This document shows, piece after piece, positions 1-6,252 of a stretch of DNA of 7,750 nucleotides. Position 1 is the stretch's first letter. Every line of letters starts with the position of its first letter. A program made the translations under genes and the position numbers. Origin of the DNA: Promethearchaeota archaeon (GTDB lineage: Archaea > Asgardarchaeota > Lokiarchaeia > Sigyniarchaeales > SOKP01); contig JAUWHC010000106.1 in assembly GCA_030606095.1 (NCBI GenBank), forward strand, positions 1 to 7,750. The letters run 5' to 3'. The notes beneath the pieces were generated by a model. That model saw only the letters and a program-made list of their open reading frames with translations, was not told the DNA's origin and did not search any database.

Positions 1-6
1 ATATCG

Positions 7-1266
7 TTATTTCTCAAATTCTTTCGCCTTAATAATAGGGATCAGAACTAGCAACATTAAGAAAGCTGCGACGACGAAAACTATAGGCGGTGGAATAAAA
101 CCAGCTATTCCTTCAATTATTATAGGTATGCCGTATGTTTCAGAGATCACGCCACCTATTAGCGGTCCAATCGTCATTCCAATTAAGACATTAAATAAAA
201 TGAAATAACCGGAAAACTGTCCTCTCTTATCCTCTGGTAATAAGTCTCTTACCCAAGTTTTTGAAGCTATATCCCAAGTGACCATTGCAAATACCCAAAT
301 TGCTGCTGTTATGGCAATGAATACAATGAGTTCAGAAAACGCAAAAAGAAACAAGGATACAGACTCTAGAAAGACTGCTCCTATAGCTATTTTTTTCCTG
401 CCAAACTTATCAACTAATTTTCCCACTGGATAGGCTGCGATTATCGAAATCAATAATGCTACGAAGATTAATATTGATGCCAAAAAAATTGGAATGAGCA
501 AAAAATGTTCAAGATAGATTAAAACGAATGGAAAGAAGACATTAAACGCAATACCCCACAACGCCGAACCAAGTAATATAAGGAAAATATTCTTGTTATT
601 GGTAATTGCAGTTCGATTAAAAGTACTTTTAATAGTTTCCCAATAGCTTAAGGTTGATGGCCTTAAATCTTCGGGCTCAGGAGCAAACAACGCACCAGGG
701 ATTCCAATTAATGCTACTAATGCACCTACAATATAGAAAAACATATAATATCCCACTGCTTCAATTATGAATCCTGCAAATCCATAAATTATTAATGTAG
801 CAATAAGGAACATAATTTCCATTAGGGATGTGATTTTTCCTCGATTTTGAGTATTAGTTACATCGGTAACATACGCGTTTAATGCAGCATCGTTAGCCAT
901 AGCACCAAAGAATGTCATAATGCTGTCAAAAAGTATTGCGATCGTAACAGCAAGTATAACTGGTCGAAATAAACCTGCTAACGGAAACACAGCAGTTGTA
1001 AATGCCCACAACGAGTAGCCGATTAACATAAAAATTCTTCTTTTTCCCTTTACATCACTTAAAGCTCCCATAAAAATAGCTGTTACCGTGGAAACAACCG
1101 CGGTTATGGCAACTAATAAAGAAACATACATAGGCACGGGAGCGATTTCGTTATACAAGAAAAGATTAAAATATTGGTTTTCTACGGCCCAAGCAAGTTG
1201 ACCTGCAAAACTTAGAAGGATAATTGACCATTTTATCTTTGTAGATAATTTTTCATCTTTAGACAT
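7..1266 (-). CDS. MFS transporter, 12 TM
   Basis: Complete 419-residue integral membrane permease of the major facilitator superfamily, the usual length for the family. Hydrophobic segments run through the whole protein, with a longer polar loop at about residues 193-225 separating the two six-helix halves. The MFS loop motif A is present in both halves: GALSDVKGKRR (67-77) and GKLVDKFGRKK (282-292). The stretches DVTNTQNRGK (135-144) and LLPEDKRGQFSG (342-353) are cytoplasmic loop signatures common in this superfamily. The ATG at 1266 is preceded by AGAGGAT (1271-1277) with a 4-base spacer, a good Shine-Dalgarno site, and by a box A near 1320. Substrate is unknown; the neighbouring sulfatase and carbohydrate genes suggest a sugar or sugar derivative, but this is inference. 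It points away from the sulfatase and would be transcribed separately. Confidence 0.93.
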   Translation of the reverse strand: MSKDEKLSTKIKWSIILLSFAGQLAWAVENQYFNLFLYNEIAPVPMYVSLLVAITAVVSTVTAIFMGALSDVKGKRRIFMLIGYSLWAFTTAVFPLAGLFRPVILAVTIAILFDSIMTFFGAMANDAALNAYVTDVTNTQNRGKITSLMEIMFLIATLIIYGFAGFIIEAVGYYMFFYIVGALVALIGIPGALFAPEPEDLRPSTLSYWETIKSTFNRTAITNNKNIFLILLGSALWGIAFNVFFPFVLIYLEHFLLIPIFLASILIFVALLISIIAAYPVGKLVDKFGRKKIAIGAVFLESVSLFLFAFSELIVFIAITAAIWVFAMVTWDIASKTWVRDLLPEDKRGQFSGYFILFNVLIGMTIGPLIGGVISETYGIPIIIEGIAGFIPPPIVFVVAAFLMLLVLIPIIKAKEFEK

Positions 1267-1317
1267 AAAAATCCTCTGATTTATTAATTTTTCAGAAAAA
1301 ATTACATTATTATTTTA

Positions 1318-1325
1318 TATTTAAA
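1318..1325 (-). promoter_or_regulatory. Archaeal box A for the MFS gene
   Basis: On the minus strand this reads TTTAAATA, a match to the archaeal TATA box. It is about 55 bases before the ATG at 1266, which predicts a leader of roughly 25-30 bases. That leader contains the AGAGGAT ribosome binding site. It lies just past the stop codon of the URO-D remnant, so the transporter keeps its own promoter. Confidence 0.5.
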
Positions 1326-1351
1326 ACATTGATTGTAAAAAAACTCTTTTA

Positions 1352-1540
1352 TTAATAATTTCCAAACTCGTTAGCAGCAGCAAATATAGCTACAATATTC
1401 TGAGGAGGAACTTCGGCAGTTATATTTTGGATGTTTGAAGCAATAAAACCTCCATCAGGTTTCAATCATTCGAAATTTCTTTGTACATCATCCCTGATTT
1501 GTTTAATCGTTCCAAAGGGTAATGTATTTTGAGTGTTGAG
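1352..1540 (-). pseudogene. C-terminal remnant of a URO-D family (MtaA-like) methyltransferase
   Basis: Reading the minus strand from 1540 to 1352 gives about 62 codons that look like the extreme C-terminus of the uroporphyrinogen decarboxylase/MtaA/CmuA family. The parts are NTQNTLPFGTIKQIRDDV (1537-1484), an in-frame TGA (1466-1468), then LKPDGGFIASNIQNI and AEVPPQNIVAIFAAANEFG, ending at TAA (1352-1354). Family members typically end with a DTQ..LPFGT segment, then GGFI...HNI, then VPPENI.A. The TGA sits before LKPDGG and could be one base from a TGG tryptophan codon. Upstream of 1540 the frame meets TAA (1544-1546) and family-like sequence stops, so most of a roughly 340-residue gene is gone. 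Intact relatives either decarboxylate uroporphyrinogen or move methyl groups between corrinoid proteins and thiols. A UGA selenocysteine is unlikely in this truncated context. Confidence 0.75.
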
Positions 1541-1591
1541 ATATTAATATTAGATTTTCAATATTTTAAAATAACCTTGAATTCTTAATTA

Positions 1592-1605
1592 TTAAATATT
1601 TAAAT
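1592..1605 (+). promoter_or_regulatory. Box A promoter of the sulfatase (leaderless)
   Basis: TTAAATATTTAAAT contains overlapping box A matches centred 26-30 bases before the ATG at 1628. Archaeal transcription starts about 25 bases downstream of box A, so the mRNA would begin within a few bases of the start codon. No Shine-Dalgarno sequence is visible before the ATG, which agrees with leaderless translation. Confidence 0.55.
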
Positions 1606-1627
1606 CTTAAATGATATTATCTTAAAC

Positions 1628-3070
1628 ATGGCAAAAGAGAAAATGCTTCCTAATATTATTTTTTTTGTAGCAGATGAAATGCGTGGAGATTGCGTTTCTT
1701 TTAATGGTAGAAGAAATCCCGTTATTAAAACGCCAAATATTGATAAACTTGCTAAAGACGGCGCTGCCTTTACAAATTGTTTTACTGTTAATCCCGTTTG
1801 CGGACCTTCTAGATGTTGTACTTTTACGGGTCAATATGTGCACTCGAATGGGCATAGAAGTCTTTACCAATTACTACAACCACATGAGGAAAATTTATTC
1901 AAATTCTTAACAGTTAAGGGATATGAAGTTGTTTGGTTAGGAAGAAACGATCTTTTTAGTAAAGATGTTATTAAACAAAGCGTAACGAAAAGGTTAAGAA
2001 CGAAAACTGGTGCTTGGAAAACTAATCCCTATCCTCTAGATCATCCTATGAGAAAATCTTTTTATTACGGTGAGAGAACATTTGAGGAATCAAAAGATAT
2101 TGATTATCACATTATTCAAAAGGCAATTAATTATTTAAATTCTGATCATAAGAATCCTTTTTGTCTATACATAGCTTTAAACTTCCCTCATCCTCCTTAC
2201 ACGGTTGAGGAGCCTTACTTTTCTATGTACGATCGAGAATTAGTACCAGCACCAGTACCACCTAAATTGAACGATAAGCCAGAATTTATGCGTTTAATTC
2301 GTGAAAAGTACGGTTTGAACAATTTAGATAAAGATGATTTTAAAGAAATTATCGCTACATATTATGGAATGGTTTCCCGCGTAGATTACCAATTTGGGCA
2401 AATAATTGATAAATTAAAAGATATCGGAGCTTATGAAAACAGCGCAATATTCTTCTTTGCTGATCACGGAGATTATACGGGAGATTATGGATTAACAGAA
2501 AAATGGCCTAACGCGTTCCAAGATTGTCTTATCAATGTTCCGTTAATTACAAAAATACCTGGTATCGAATCAAAAGGAATTCTATACGATCAATTAGTAC
2601 AAACTATCGATCTTTTTCCTACAGTATTGAATATTGCTCAAATTGAAACTCAATATACTCACTTTGGCAAGAATTTAATTCCTTTTCTAGAAGGAAGTTT
2701 ATTGAAACTAAGAGACGCTGTTTTTGCTGAAGGAGGATATAACCCTCGCGAACCTCAATGTTTTGAACCGGTTGTTAAAAATCCTGAAATGCTGGGCATT
2801 GGTATTTATTACGATAAAACTAATATACCTCAAGAAAATCCATCAACCGTAGCTCGATCTGCTATGATCAGGACCAAAACATGGAAGCTCGTTATTCGAG
2901 ATAGTGGGAGGGAAGAACTTTACGATTTAATGTACGATCCAAATGAAGCTAGTAATTTAATAGATATATACGCTTACGACAAAATCAAAGCCGACCTTAA
3001 AGAGAAACTTTTAAGGTGGTATTTAAGAACTAGCGATAATGCTAATTGGAAATGTGAAAGAAACATCTAA
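1628..3070 (+). CDS. Sulfatase, Cys-type formylglycine-dependent (arylsulfatase family)
   Basis: 480-residue hydrolase of the alkaline-phosphatase/sulfatase fold (COG3119 type) that cleaves sulfate esters. The start of the fold, LPNIIFFVADEMRGD (7-21), supplies the first metal-binding acid, D16. The active-site signature is CGPSR (58-62): C58 must be oxidised to formylglycine by a maturation enzyme, and none is encoded in this window. FPHPPY (187-192) carries a likely substrate-pocket histidine, H188. ADHGDYTGDYGLTEKW (278-293) gives the second metal pair, D279/H280, and lysine K292. VPLITKIPG (304-312), LFPTVL (329-334) and a C-terminal WKLVI...ELYDLMYDPNE segment (419-440) are standard for the family. 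There is no signal peptide or membrane segment, so it is predicted to be cytosolic and to act on imported sulfated molecules. The ATG is chosen because a box A lies about 26-30 bases upstream. The exact sulfate ester cannot be told from sequence. Confidence 0.95.
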   Translation: MAKEKMLPNIIFFVADEMRGDCVSFNGRRNPVIKTPNIDKLAKDGAAFTNCFTVNPVCGPSRCCTFTGQYVHSNGHRSLYQLLQPHEENLFKFLTVKGYEVVWLGRNDLFSKDVIKQSVTKRLRTKTGAWKTNPYPLDHPMRKSFYYGERTFEESKDIDYHIIQKAINYLNSDHKNPFCLYIALNFPHPPYTVEEPYFSMYDRELVPAPVPPKLNDKPEFMRLIREKYGLNNLDKDDFKEIIATYYGMVSRVDYQFGQIIDKLKDIGAYENSAIFFFADHGDYTGDYGLTEKWPNAFQDCLINVPLITKIPGIESKGILYDQLVQTIDLFPTVLNIAQIETQYTHFGKNLIPFLEGSLLKLRDAVFAEGGYNPREPQCFEPVVKNPEMLGIGIYYDKTNIPQENPSTVARSAMIRTKTWKLVIRDSGREELYDLMYDPNEASNLIDIYAYDKIKADLKEKLLRWYLRTSDNANWKCERNI

Positions 3071-3084
3071 TTAATTAGTTTAAT

Positions 3085-3110
3085 AAGGATTTTACAAAAA
3101 TCTTATTTTT
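3085..3110 (+). terminator. Hairpin plus T-run after the sulfatase
   Basis: AAGGATTTT and AAAATCTT form an 8-bp stem with one bulged G and a 3-base loop (3085-3104). TTTTT follows at 3106-3110. It begins 15 bases after the sulfatase stop codon. This placement suits transcription termination, although the T-run also forms the first unit of the 9-bp repeat. Confidence 0.45.
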
Positions 3111-3141
3111 AAAATTTTTAAAGCTTTTAAAGTTTTTAAAG
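3106..3141 (+). repeat. Four tandem 9-bp TTTTTAAAG units
   Basis: Four units in exact 9-base register begin at 3106 (TTTTTAAAA), 3115 (TTTTTAAAG), 3124 (CTTTTAAAG) and 3133 (TTTTTAAAG). Each differs from the consensus by at most one base. Every unit holds TTTAAA, resembling an archaeal box A core. The array ends 41 bases before the GTG of the isomerase-like gene, so it lies in its upstream control region. Confidence 0.7.
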
Positions 3142-3161
3142 GTCAAAATCTAATAGATAAG

Positions 3162-3171
3162 TAATATAATT
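3162..3171 (+). promoter_or_regulatory. Possible box A of the isomerase-like gene
   Basis: TAATATAATT is centred about 28 bases before the ATG at 3195, the spacing expected for a leaderless transcript starting near that codon. A competing box A is the last 9-bp repeat unit (3133-3141), which would give a leader of about 20 bases before the GTG at 3183. Neither start has a clear Shine-Dalgarno site. Confidence 0.35.
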
Positions 3172-3182
3172 TTTGATTCGTA

Positions 3183-4691
3183 GTGAATTTTAAAATGAAT
3201 AATAAAGATGAAAATATAGAAGTTGTATTTATAGGAAAACCACAGTGGGAAGCTGGATGGCCTTATTTGGGATATGACAATAACAAAACGATTAATTCTA
3301 TTAGGAAACATCTAAACGAGAAATTTAGTAAAATTGAGTTTAACTATAGTAAGATAATTACAACATACGATAACGAGTTAGTTAACCGGATTAAAATGGA
3401 TATCAAAGAGGCTGACGGGGTTATTATTTTTACGATAGGGCATTATGGAGATCCTGGGATTGTTCAAGCTGGTATTGAATTTATTGAGAGCAAAAAGCCT
3501 GTAATATTAGCCAATTATATTTATGCTGGAGACCATACATTCACTAAAATATTCTCAAGTGTTAAAGACAAGAATTATCAGCTATCTATTTTGTCTTCAA
3601 AAAATTTAGAAGATTTTGACAAGGTATTTGAGAATATGTTTAATCTCGTGCGTTTAAGAGGAAAAAGGGTCTTGGTTTACGCCAAGGACGCCATCAAAAT
3701 GAACTGGGATGTCATATTAGGGCTGTTTAATCCCGAACGAATGCGAATAGCGAAAAATCATCCAGAGTTTTTGGATCAAATAGGTAAAATGAGTAGTGAT
3801 GAGGAATTTGAATTTTATACCGATACAATTGGTTTTGATCAAGCACACCAGTGGAGAAAGGATGAAACGCTCTATAAAGATATTTTAAAAAATATATTCG
3901 ATATAGAAATGATTAGAGGAGATCCAGAGGAGATTCTCAAATATTATAATGAGGTTGACACGAACCAAGCAAAAGAGATCGCTCAAAAATGGATTAAAAA
4001 CGCTACGATTGTAGAACCCACGGATAAAACCATTTTAAATTCCGCAAAACTATATCTAGCTTTTAAGAATATCTTGAAAGATAAAGACATTGACATTTTT
4101 ACTCCCGATTGTGGCACATTCTTATTGTGCGGCGCGTTACCCGCTTATCCTTGCATGGCTTTTTTCGAATTAAGTAACGAAGGAAAATACGGCATATGTG
4201 AGTCTGATATGGATTCGACCATAAGCTTTCTTTTTGGATTGTACTTAACGGGTAGACCAGGATATGTATCCAACCACACTTTTGATATTAAAAAAAATCA
4301 AATCACGTATATGCATTGTGTAGCTCCATGTAATTTGCAAGGACCAGAGGGTCCACACGCGCCTTATGATATCGTATACCATGGTGAGACTCATTTTTTA
4401 GGTGCCTCGCCTCGCGTTAAATTTCCAATAGGGGAACCAGTAACGACTATTAAAATCAGCGTTTTTGAAAAAAAAATCTCAATCCGTACGGGAAAAATAA
4501 TAGATAACATAGTGGATGAAAAAGGTTGCGTTTCTAAAATGCTAGTAGAAAGCGATGTTGGAAAGATCATGGAAAACTATGATTGGGACGCATTTGGATG
4601 GCATAGGGTAACTTTCATAGGCGATTGGAAGGAGGATTTCATAAACGGAGCAAAAATTTTAGGTTTAAAAGTCATCGAAGATGACAAATAA
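3183..4691 (+). CDS. L-fucose/L-arabinose isomerase-fold protein
   Basis: 502-residue cytosolic protein resembling the L-fucose/L-arabinose isomerase superfamily (COG2407 type), which interconverts aldoses and ketoses at a divalent metal. The N-terminal half (12-160) is a Rossmann-like domain with ADGVIIFTIGHYGDPGI (77-93) and KKPVILANY (104-112). The C-terminal half has family-like blocks: FTPDCGTFLL (306-315), LSNEGKYGICESDMDS (330-345), LTGRPGYVSN (355-364), MHCVAPCNL (377-385) and GWHRVTFIGDW (472-482). Candidate metal or catalytic residues by analogy with FucI are an acid in 340-344, perhaps D309, and H474. The gene has no N-terminal signal. The start is uncertain: GTG at 3183 is the longest option and is used for numbering, but the ATG at 3195 fits the upstream box A better and removes only four residues. 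It follows the sulfatase on the same strand after a terminator-like hairpin, so it is probably a separate unit. Its sugar is not identifiable. Confidence 0.8.
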   Translation: MNFKMNNKDENIEVVFIGKPQWEAGWPYLGYDNNKTINSIRKHLNEKFSKIEFNYSKIITTYDNELVNRIKMDIKEADGVIIFTIGHYGDPGIVQAGIEFIESKKPVILANYIYAGDHTFTKIFSSVKDKNYQLSILSSKNLEDFDKVFENMFNLVRLRGKRVLVYAKDAIKMNWDVILGLFNPERMRIAKNHPEFLDQIGKMSSDEEFEFYTDTIGFDQAHQWRKDETLYKDILKNIFDIEMIRGDPEEILKYYNEVDTNQAKEIAQKWIKNATIVEPTDKTILNSAKLYLAFKNILKDKDIDIFTPDCGTFLLCGALPAYPCMAFFELSNEGKYGICESDMDSTISFLFGLYLTGRPGYVSNHTFDIKKNQITYMHCVAPCNLQGPEGPHAPYDIVYHGETHFLGASPRVKFPIGEPVTTIKISVFEKKISIRTGKIIDNIVDEKGCVSKMLVESDVGKIMENYDWDAFGWHRVTFIGDWKEDFINGAKILGLKVIEDDK

Positions 4692-4772
4692 ATATCAAAA
4701 ATAAAAACATTAAAATAGATTCTCAACAAAATTGTATATCATTAATTAATAATAACTAAAAAGTGATAAAAT

Positions 4773-5271
4773 TTGAGAGAAAAAGATAGAATTCATTCTT
4801 TTTCAGGTCATTTTCTTTATTCGTTAGCTGCTATTCCAAGCGCATTACATTACAATATGATCCAATCATTTTTAATATTTTTTTATACTATCATAGCTGG
4901 GTTATCGCTTGGATCAGCCGGTTTGCTTTTGCTATTATATGGTATTTGGAACGCCGTTAACGATCTACTAATGGGGTATTACATGGATAAATGGAAATTC
5001 GAGAAATGGGGTCGACGCATCCCTTATTGTAATTGGAATAGTTCCATTTACTATTGGTTTTATGTTTTTATGGTGGGTTCCGTGGACAGACCAAATCCCC
5101 CTCTGGCGGAAATAGGATTAAAAGCATTAGTATCGTTAGTTCCAGTTATAGGTGGTTTACTTGCTTTGTTAGTTTAAGTTTTTCCCACTTAACTACGATA
5201 AATTCATGGAGCAACAAAAGAAATTGATCGAACTTCACGAAGAACGTTTGACTAAATTAAAGAATTTATAA
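4773..5271 (+). pseudogene. Internally deleted, frameshifted GPH-family sugar symporter (MelB-like)
   Basis: Remains of a glycoside-pentoside-hexuronide:cation symporter, normally about 450-490 residues in the membrane. A TTG start with GTGAT at 4763-4767 opens frame A, giving 85 residues that end in the family signature NDLLMGYYMDKW (63-74) and GRRIPY (80-85). At about 5028 the sense shifts to frame B: VIGIVPFTIGFMFLWWVPW, then QIPLW, then TAG at 5113-5115. Frame A resumes with EIGLKALVSLVPVIGGLLAL, typical of the last membrane helix, and stops at 5175-5177. Frame B then gives FFPLNYDKFMEQQKKL (from 5179) and a charged tail ending in TAA at 5269-5271. The middle of the protein, roughly 300 residues, is missing near 5100-5117. 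Both outer frameshifts fit a loss of two bases in simple sequence (AT near 5028, TT near 5172). The longest open frame, 134 codons, would not be a working transporter. Confidence 0.88.
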
Positions 5272-5283
5272 AAAGTTTAAAAA

Positions 5284-5301
5284 TTTTTTATTTTTATTTT
5301 T
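5284..5301 (+). terminator. T-rich tract after the dead symporter
   Basis: TTTTTTATTTTTATTTTT follows the symporter's original stop codon by 12 bases. Archaeal termination commonly uses such plus-strand T-runs without a strong hairpin, so this may be the terminator of the former gene. Confidence 0.4.
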
Positions 5302-5319
5302 GAAGTTCAATCTCTTTAG
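5291..5319 (+). repeat. 29-bp direct repeat, copy 1
   Basis: This copy matches 6253-6281 in the same orientation at 26 of 29 positions. Both copies read TTTTTATTTTT followed by a GTTC(A/G)ATCTCTTTAG core. The two copies flank the toxin-antitoxin module. Part of the match is low-complexity T sequence, so common origin is likely but not certain. Confidence 0.5.
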
Positions 5320-5377
5320 AGTAACTTTAGATAATGGACATCAAGCATGGTCGAGTCCAATATATTTCATTAATTAA
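5318..5377 (+). pseudogene. Possible C-terminal tail of a PHP/CehA-type metallohydrolase
   Basis: The plus strand encodes RVTLDNGHQAWSSPIYFIN and then TAA (5375-5377). An R-V-x-x-D-x-x-G-x-x-AW-(S/T)-(S/N)-PI ending is typical of PHP-domain/CehA-McbA-type metallohydrolases and related proteins, where it forms the last strand. Nothing family-like precedes it, because the sequence before 5318 is the T-rich tract and the 29-bp repeat. If real, this is the last 19 codons of a gene whose body has been lost. The family assignment rests on a short motif and is tentative. Confidence 0.4.
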
Positions 5378-5381
5378 AAAA
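5376..5381 (-). terminator. Oligo-T terminator after the PIN toxin
   Basis: The minus strand reads TTTTTT ten bases beyond the toxin's TGA stop, a minimal archaeal-type termination signal. No strong hairpin is visible. Confidence 0.3.
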
Positions 5382-5391
5382 CTTACTTATA

Positions 5392-5892
5392 TCAATCTTG
5401 AGCAAATTCATTTTTAATAAGATCACTCCAAGACCAAATAGAAACATTTTTGGTTTCTGGAATAATTTTTAAAATTTTACTCAATTCAATATCCTCTGTC
5501 AAGAATATTCCTTTTAATGCTGCAGCACTGGCAGCAATTAAGCAATCCATAAAATCAGTATGGCCAGCATGTTTTATGTTAGCTGCAATCCTAATTGCTT
5601 CAGGATTTAGTAGCGGGTTGAAGATTTGTATCGCACTGGAGGAAAGTATTGAAGGTATTGCTATGGCGTAACGATTAAGTACATCAACATCTTTACTCTT
5701 TCGATATTCCCCATTTAATTTAAACAAAGCCTCCATTAAGCATGTTGAGGGTAAATATAAATTTAATCCTTTTAATCCATTCGACCAGAGTTCTTTAGAG
5801 AATTTTTTAAAATTAGTTAGTTCTATTATTTTAATACCGAATAATGGTAAAATATAGGTTGTATCCATTATTAAAGGTTTAATGTTCTTCAT
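5392..5892 (-). CDS. PIN-domain ribonuclease toxin (VapC-like)
   Basis: 166-residue soluble protein with the PIN nuclease layout. The acidic residues expected to bind magnesium are D10 in LIMDTTYILPLFG (7-19), E54 in STCLMEALFKL (49-59), D113 and D116 in HTDFMDCLIAASA (111-123), and D134 in FLTEDIEL (130-137). VapC toxins of this kind cut specific RNAs, such as tRNA or rRNA, and are held inactive by the partner antitoxin. The ATG at 5892 lies inside the end of the antitoxin gene with a 14-base overlap, so translation is likely coupled and expression comes from the antitoxin promoter. All catalytic acids appear present, so the toxin looks active. An alternative is a stand-alone PIN nuclease, but the overlap with an AbrB-type gene argues for a toxin-antitoxin pair. 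Confidence 0.88.
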   Translation of the reverse strand: MKNIKPLIMDTTYILPLFGIKIIELTNFKKFSKELWSNGLKGLNLYLPSTCLMEALFKLNGEYRKSKDVDVLNRYAIAIPSILSSSAIQIFNPLLNPEAIRIAANIKHAGHTDFMDCLIAASAAALKGIFLTEDIELSKILKIIPETKNVSIWSWSDLIKNEFAQD

Positions 5893-6139
5893 TTGTCAAT
5901 TTCTCTTGTATTTTCATTTCTTCTTCAATATCCTTTTCTACGCTTTCAGCTGTTCCTCGCGAAATGATTGGCATTTCTAGAAGTTCTTCGATAGTGAAAA
6001 TTTTATTTATTATCAGTCGCCCAGGTTGAGCCTCAATCAATACATTATCTCCTGGTCGGATACCGGAAATTTCTCTCAAGGGTTTTTTTGGAAGAATCTC
6101 CCCTTTTTTACCGACTTTTACTTTCTCTTCAATTATCAT
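5879..6139 (-). CDS. AbrB/SpoVT-type antitoxin (VapB-like)
   Basis: 86-residue DNA-binding antitoxin. Residues 5-47 form an AbrB/MazE swapped-hairpin domain: EKVKVGKKGEILPKKPLRE (5-23), then GIRPGDNVLIEAQPGRLII (26-44). The acidic C-terminal tail (48-86) would wrap the PIN toxin. Such proteins also bind their own promoter and repress the operon. The frame stays open up to an ATG at 6190 (103 residues). I prefer the ATG at 6139 because the AbrB domain begins there, and because a box A (TTAAATAT, 6161-6168) lies about 25 bases upstream, predicting a leaderless mRNA starting at this codon. Under the longer start, that promoter would lie inside the coding region. It overlaps the downstream toxin by 14 bases. 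Confidence 0.85.
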   Translation of the reverse strand: MIIEEKVKVGKKGEILPKKPLREISGIRPGDNVLIEAQPGRLIINKIFTIEELLEMPIISRGTAESVEKDIEEEMKIQEKLTNEEH

Positions 6140-6160
6140 ATAAATAAAATGGTTGTCAGA

Positions 6161-6175
6161 ATATTTAAGTTTTTT
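6161..6175 (-). promoter_or_regulatory. BRE plus box A of the toxin-antitoxin operon
   Basis: The minus strand reads GAAAAAAC directly followed by TTAAATAT, a purine-rich BRE and box A pair. The box A centre is 25-26 bases before the ATG at 6139, exactly the usual distance to an archaeal transcription start. The operon mRNA is therefore predicted to be leaderless. An AbrB-type antitoxin would be expected to bind around here. Confidence 0.6.
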
Positions 6176-6217
6176 CGGAATATTCTTCAATGTGATACCT
6201 AAGATACTAAAGTAAGT

Positions 6218-6224
6218 AAAAAAA
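6218..6224 (-). terminator. Oligo-T terminator after the DUF2961 gene
   Basis: The minus strand reads CGATTTTTTTAC about 40 bases past the DUF2961 stop codon. Seven consecutive T residues are a plausible archaeal terminator separating this gene from the antitoxin promoter. Confidence 0.35.
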
Positions 6225-6252
6225 TCGAGTTTTGGTATGATACATTTGGAGA

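Noticed and set aside
1466..1468. TGA in the URO-D remnant as a selenocysteine codon
   Set aside because: The N-terminal bulk of the gene is missing and more stops follow upstream, so a disabling mutation is simpler. URO-D proteins do not place a redox residue here.
1622..1870. Minus-strand open frame of 82 codons opposite the sulfatase start
   Set aside because: It is antisense to the sulfatase active-site region, has no family features, and is explained by coding sequence on the other strand.
1674..1910. Plus-strand 78-codon frame inside the sulfatase
   Set aside because: It is an out-of-frame shadow of the sulfatase; the real frame carries the CGPSR and metal-ligand motifs.
5291..5319. 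A second DUF2961 gene end on the minus strand (KEIELQK-stop)
   Set aside because: Only nine codons read before an in-frame TAA on the upstream side, so it cannot be annotated as a gene remnant; the similarity is recorded as a direct repeat instead.
5450..5671. Plus-strand 73-codon frame opposite the PIN toxin
   Set aside because: It is antisense to an intact PIN domain with all catalytic acids; its hydrophobic look comes from the complement of the toxin codons.
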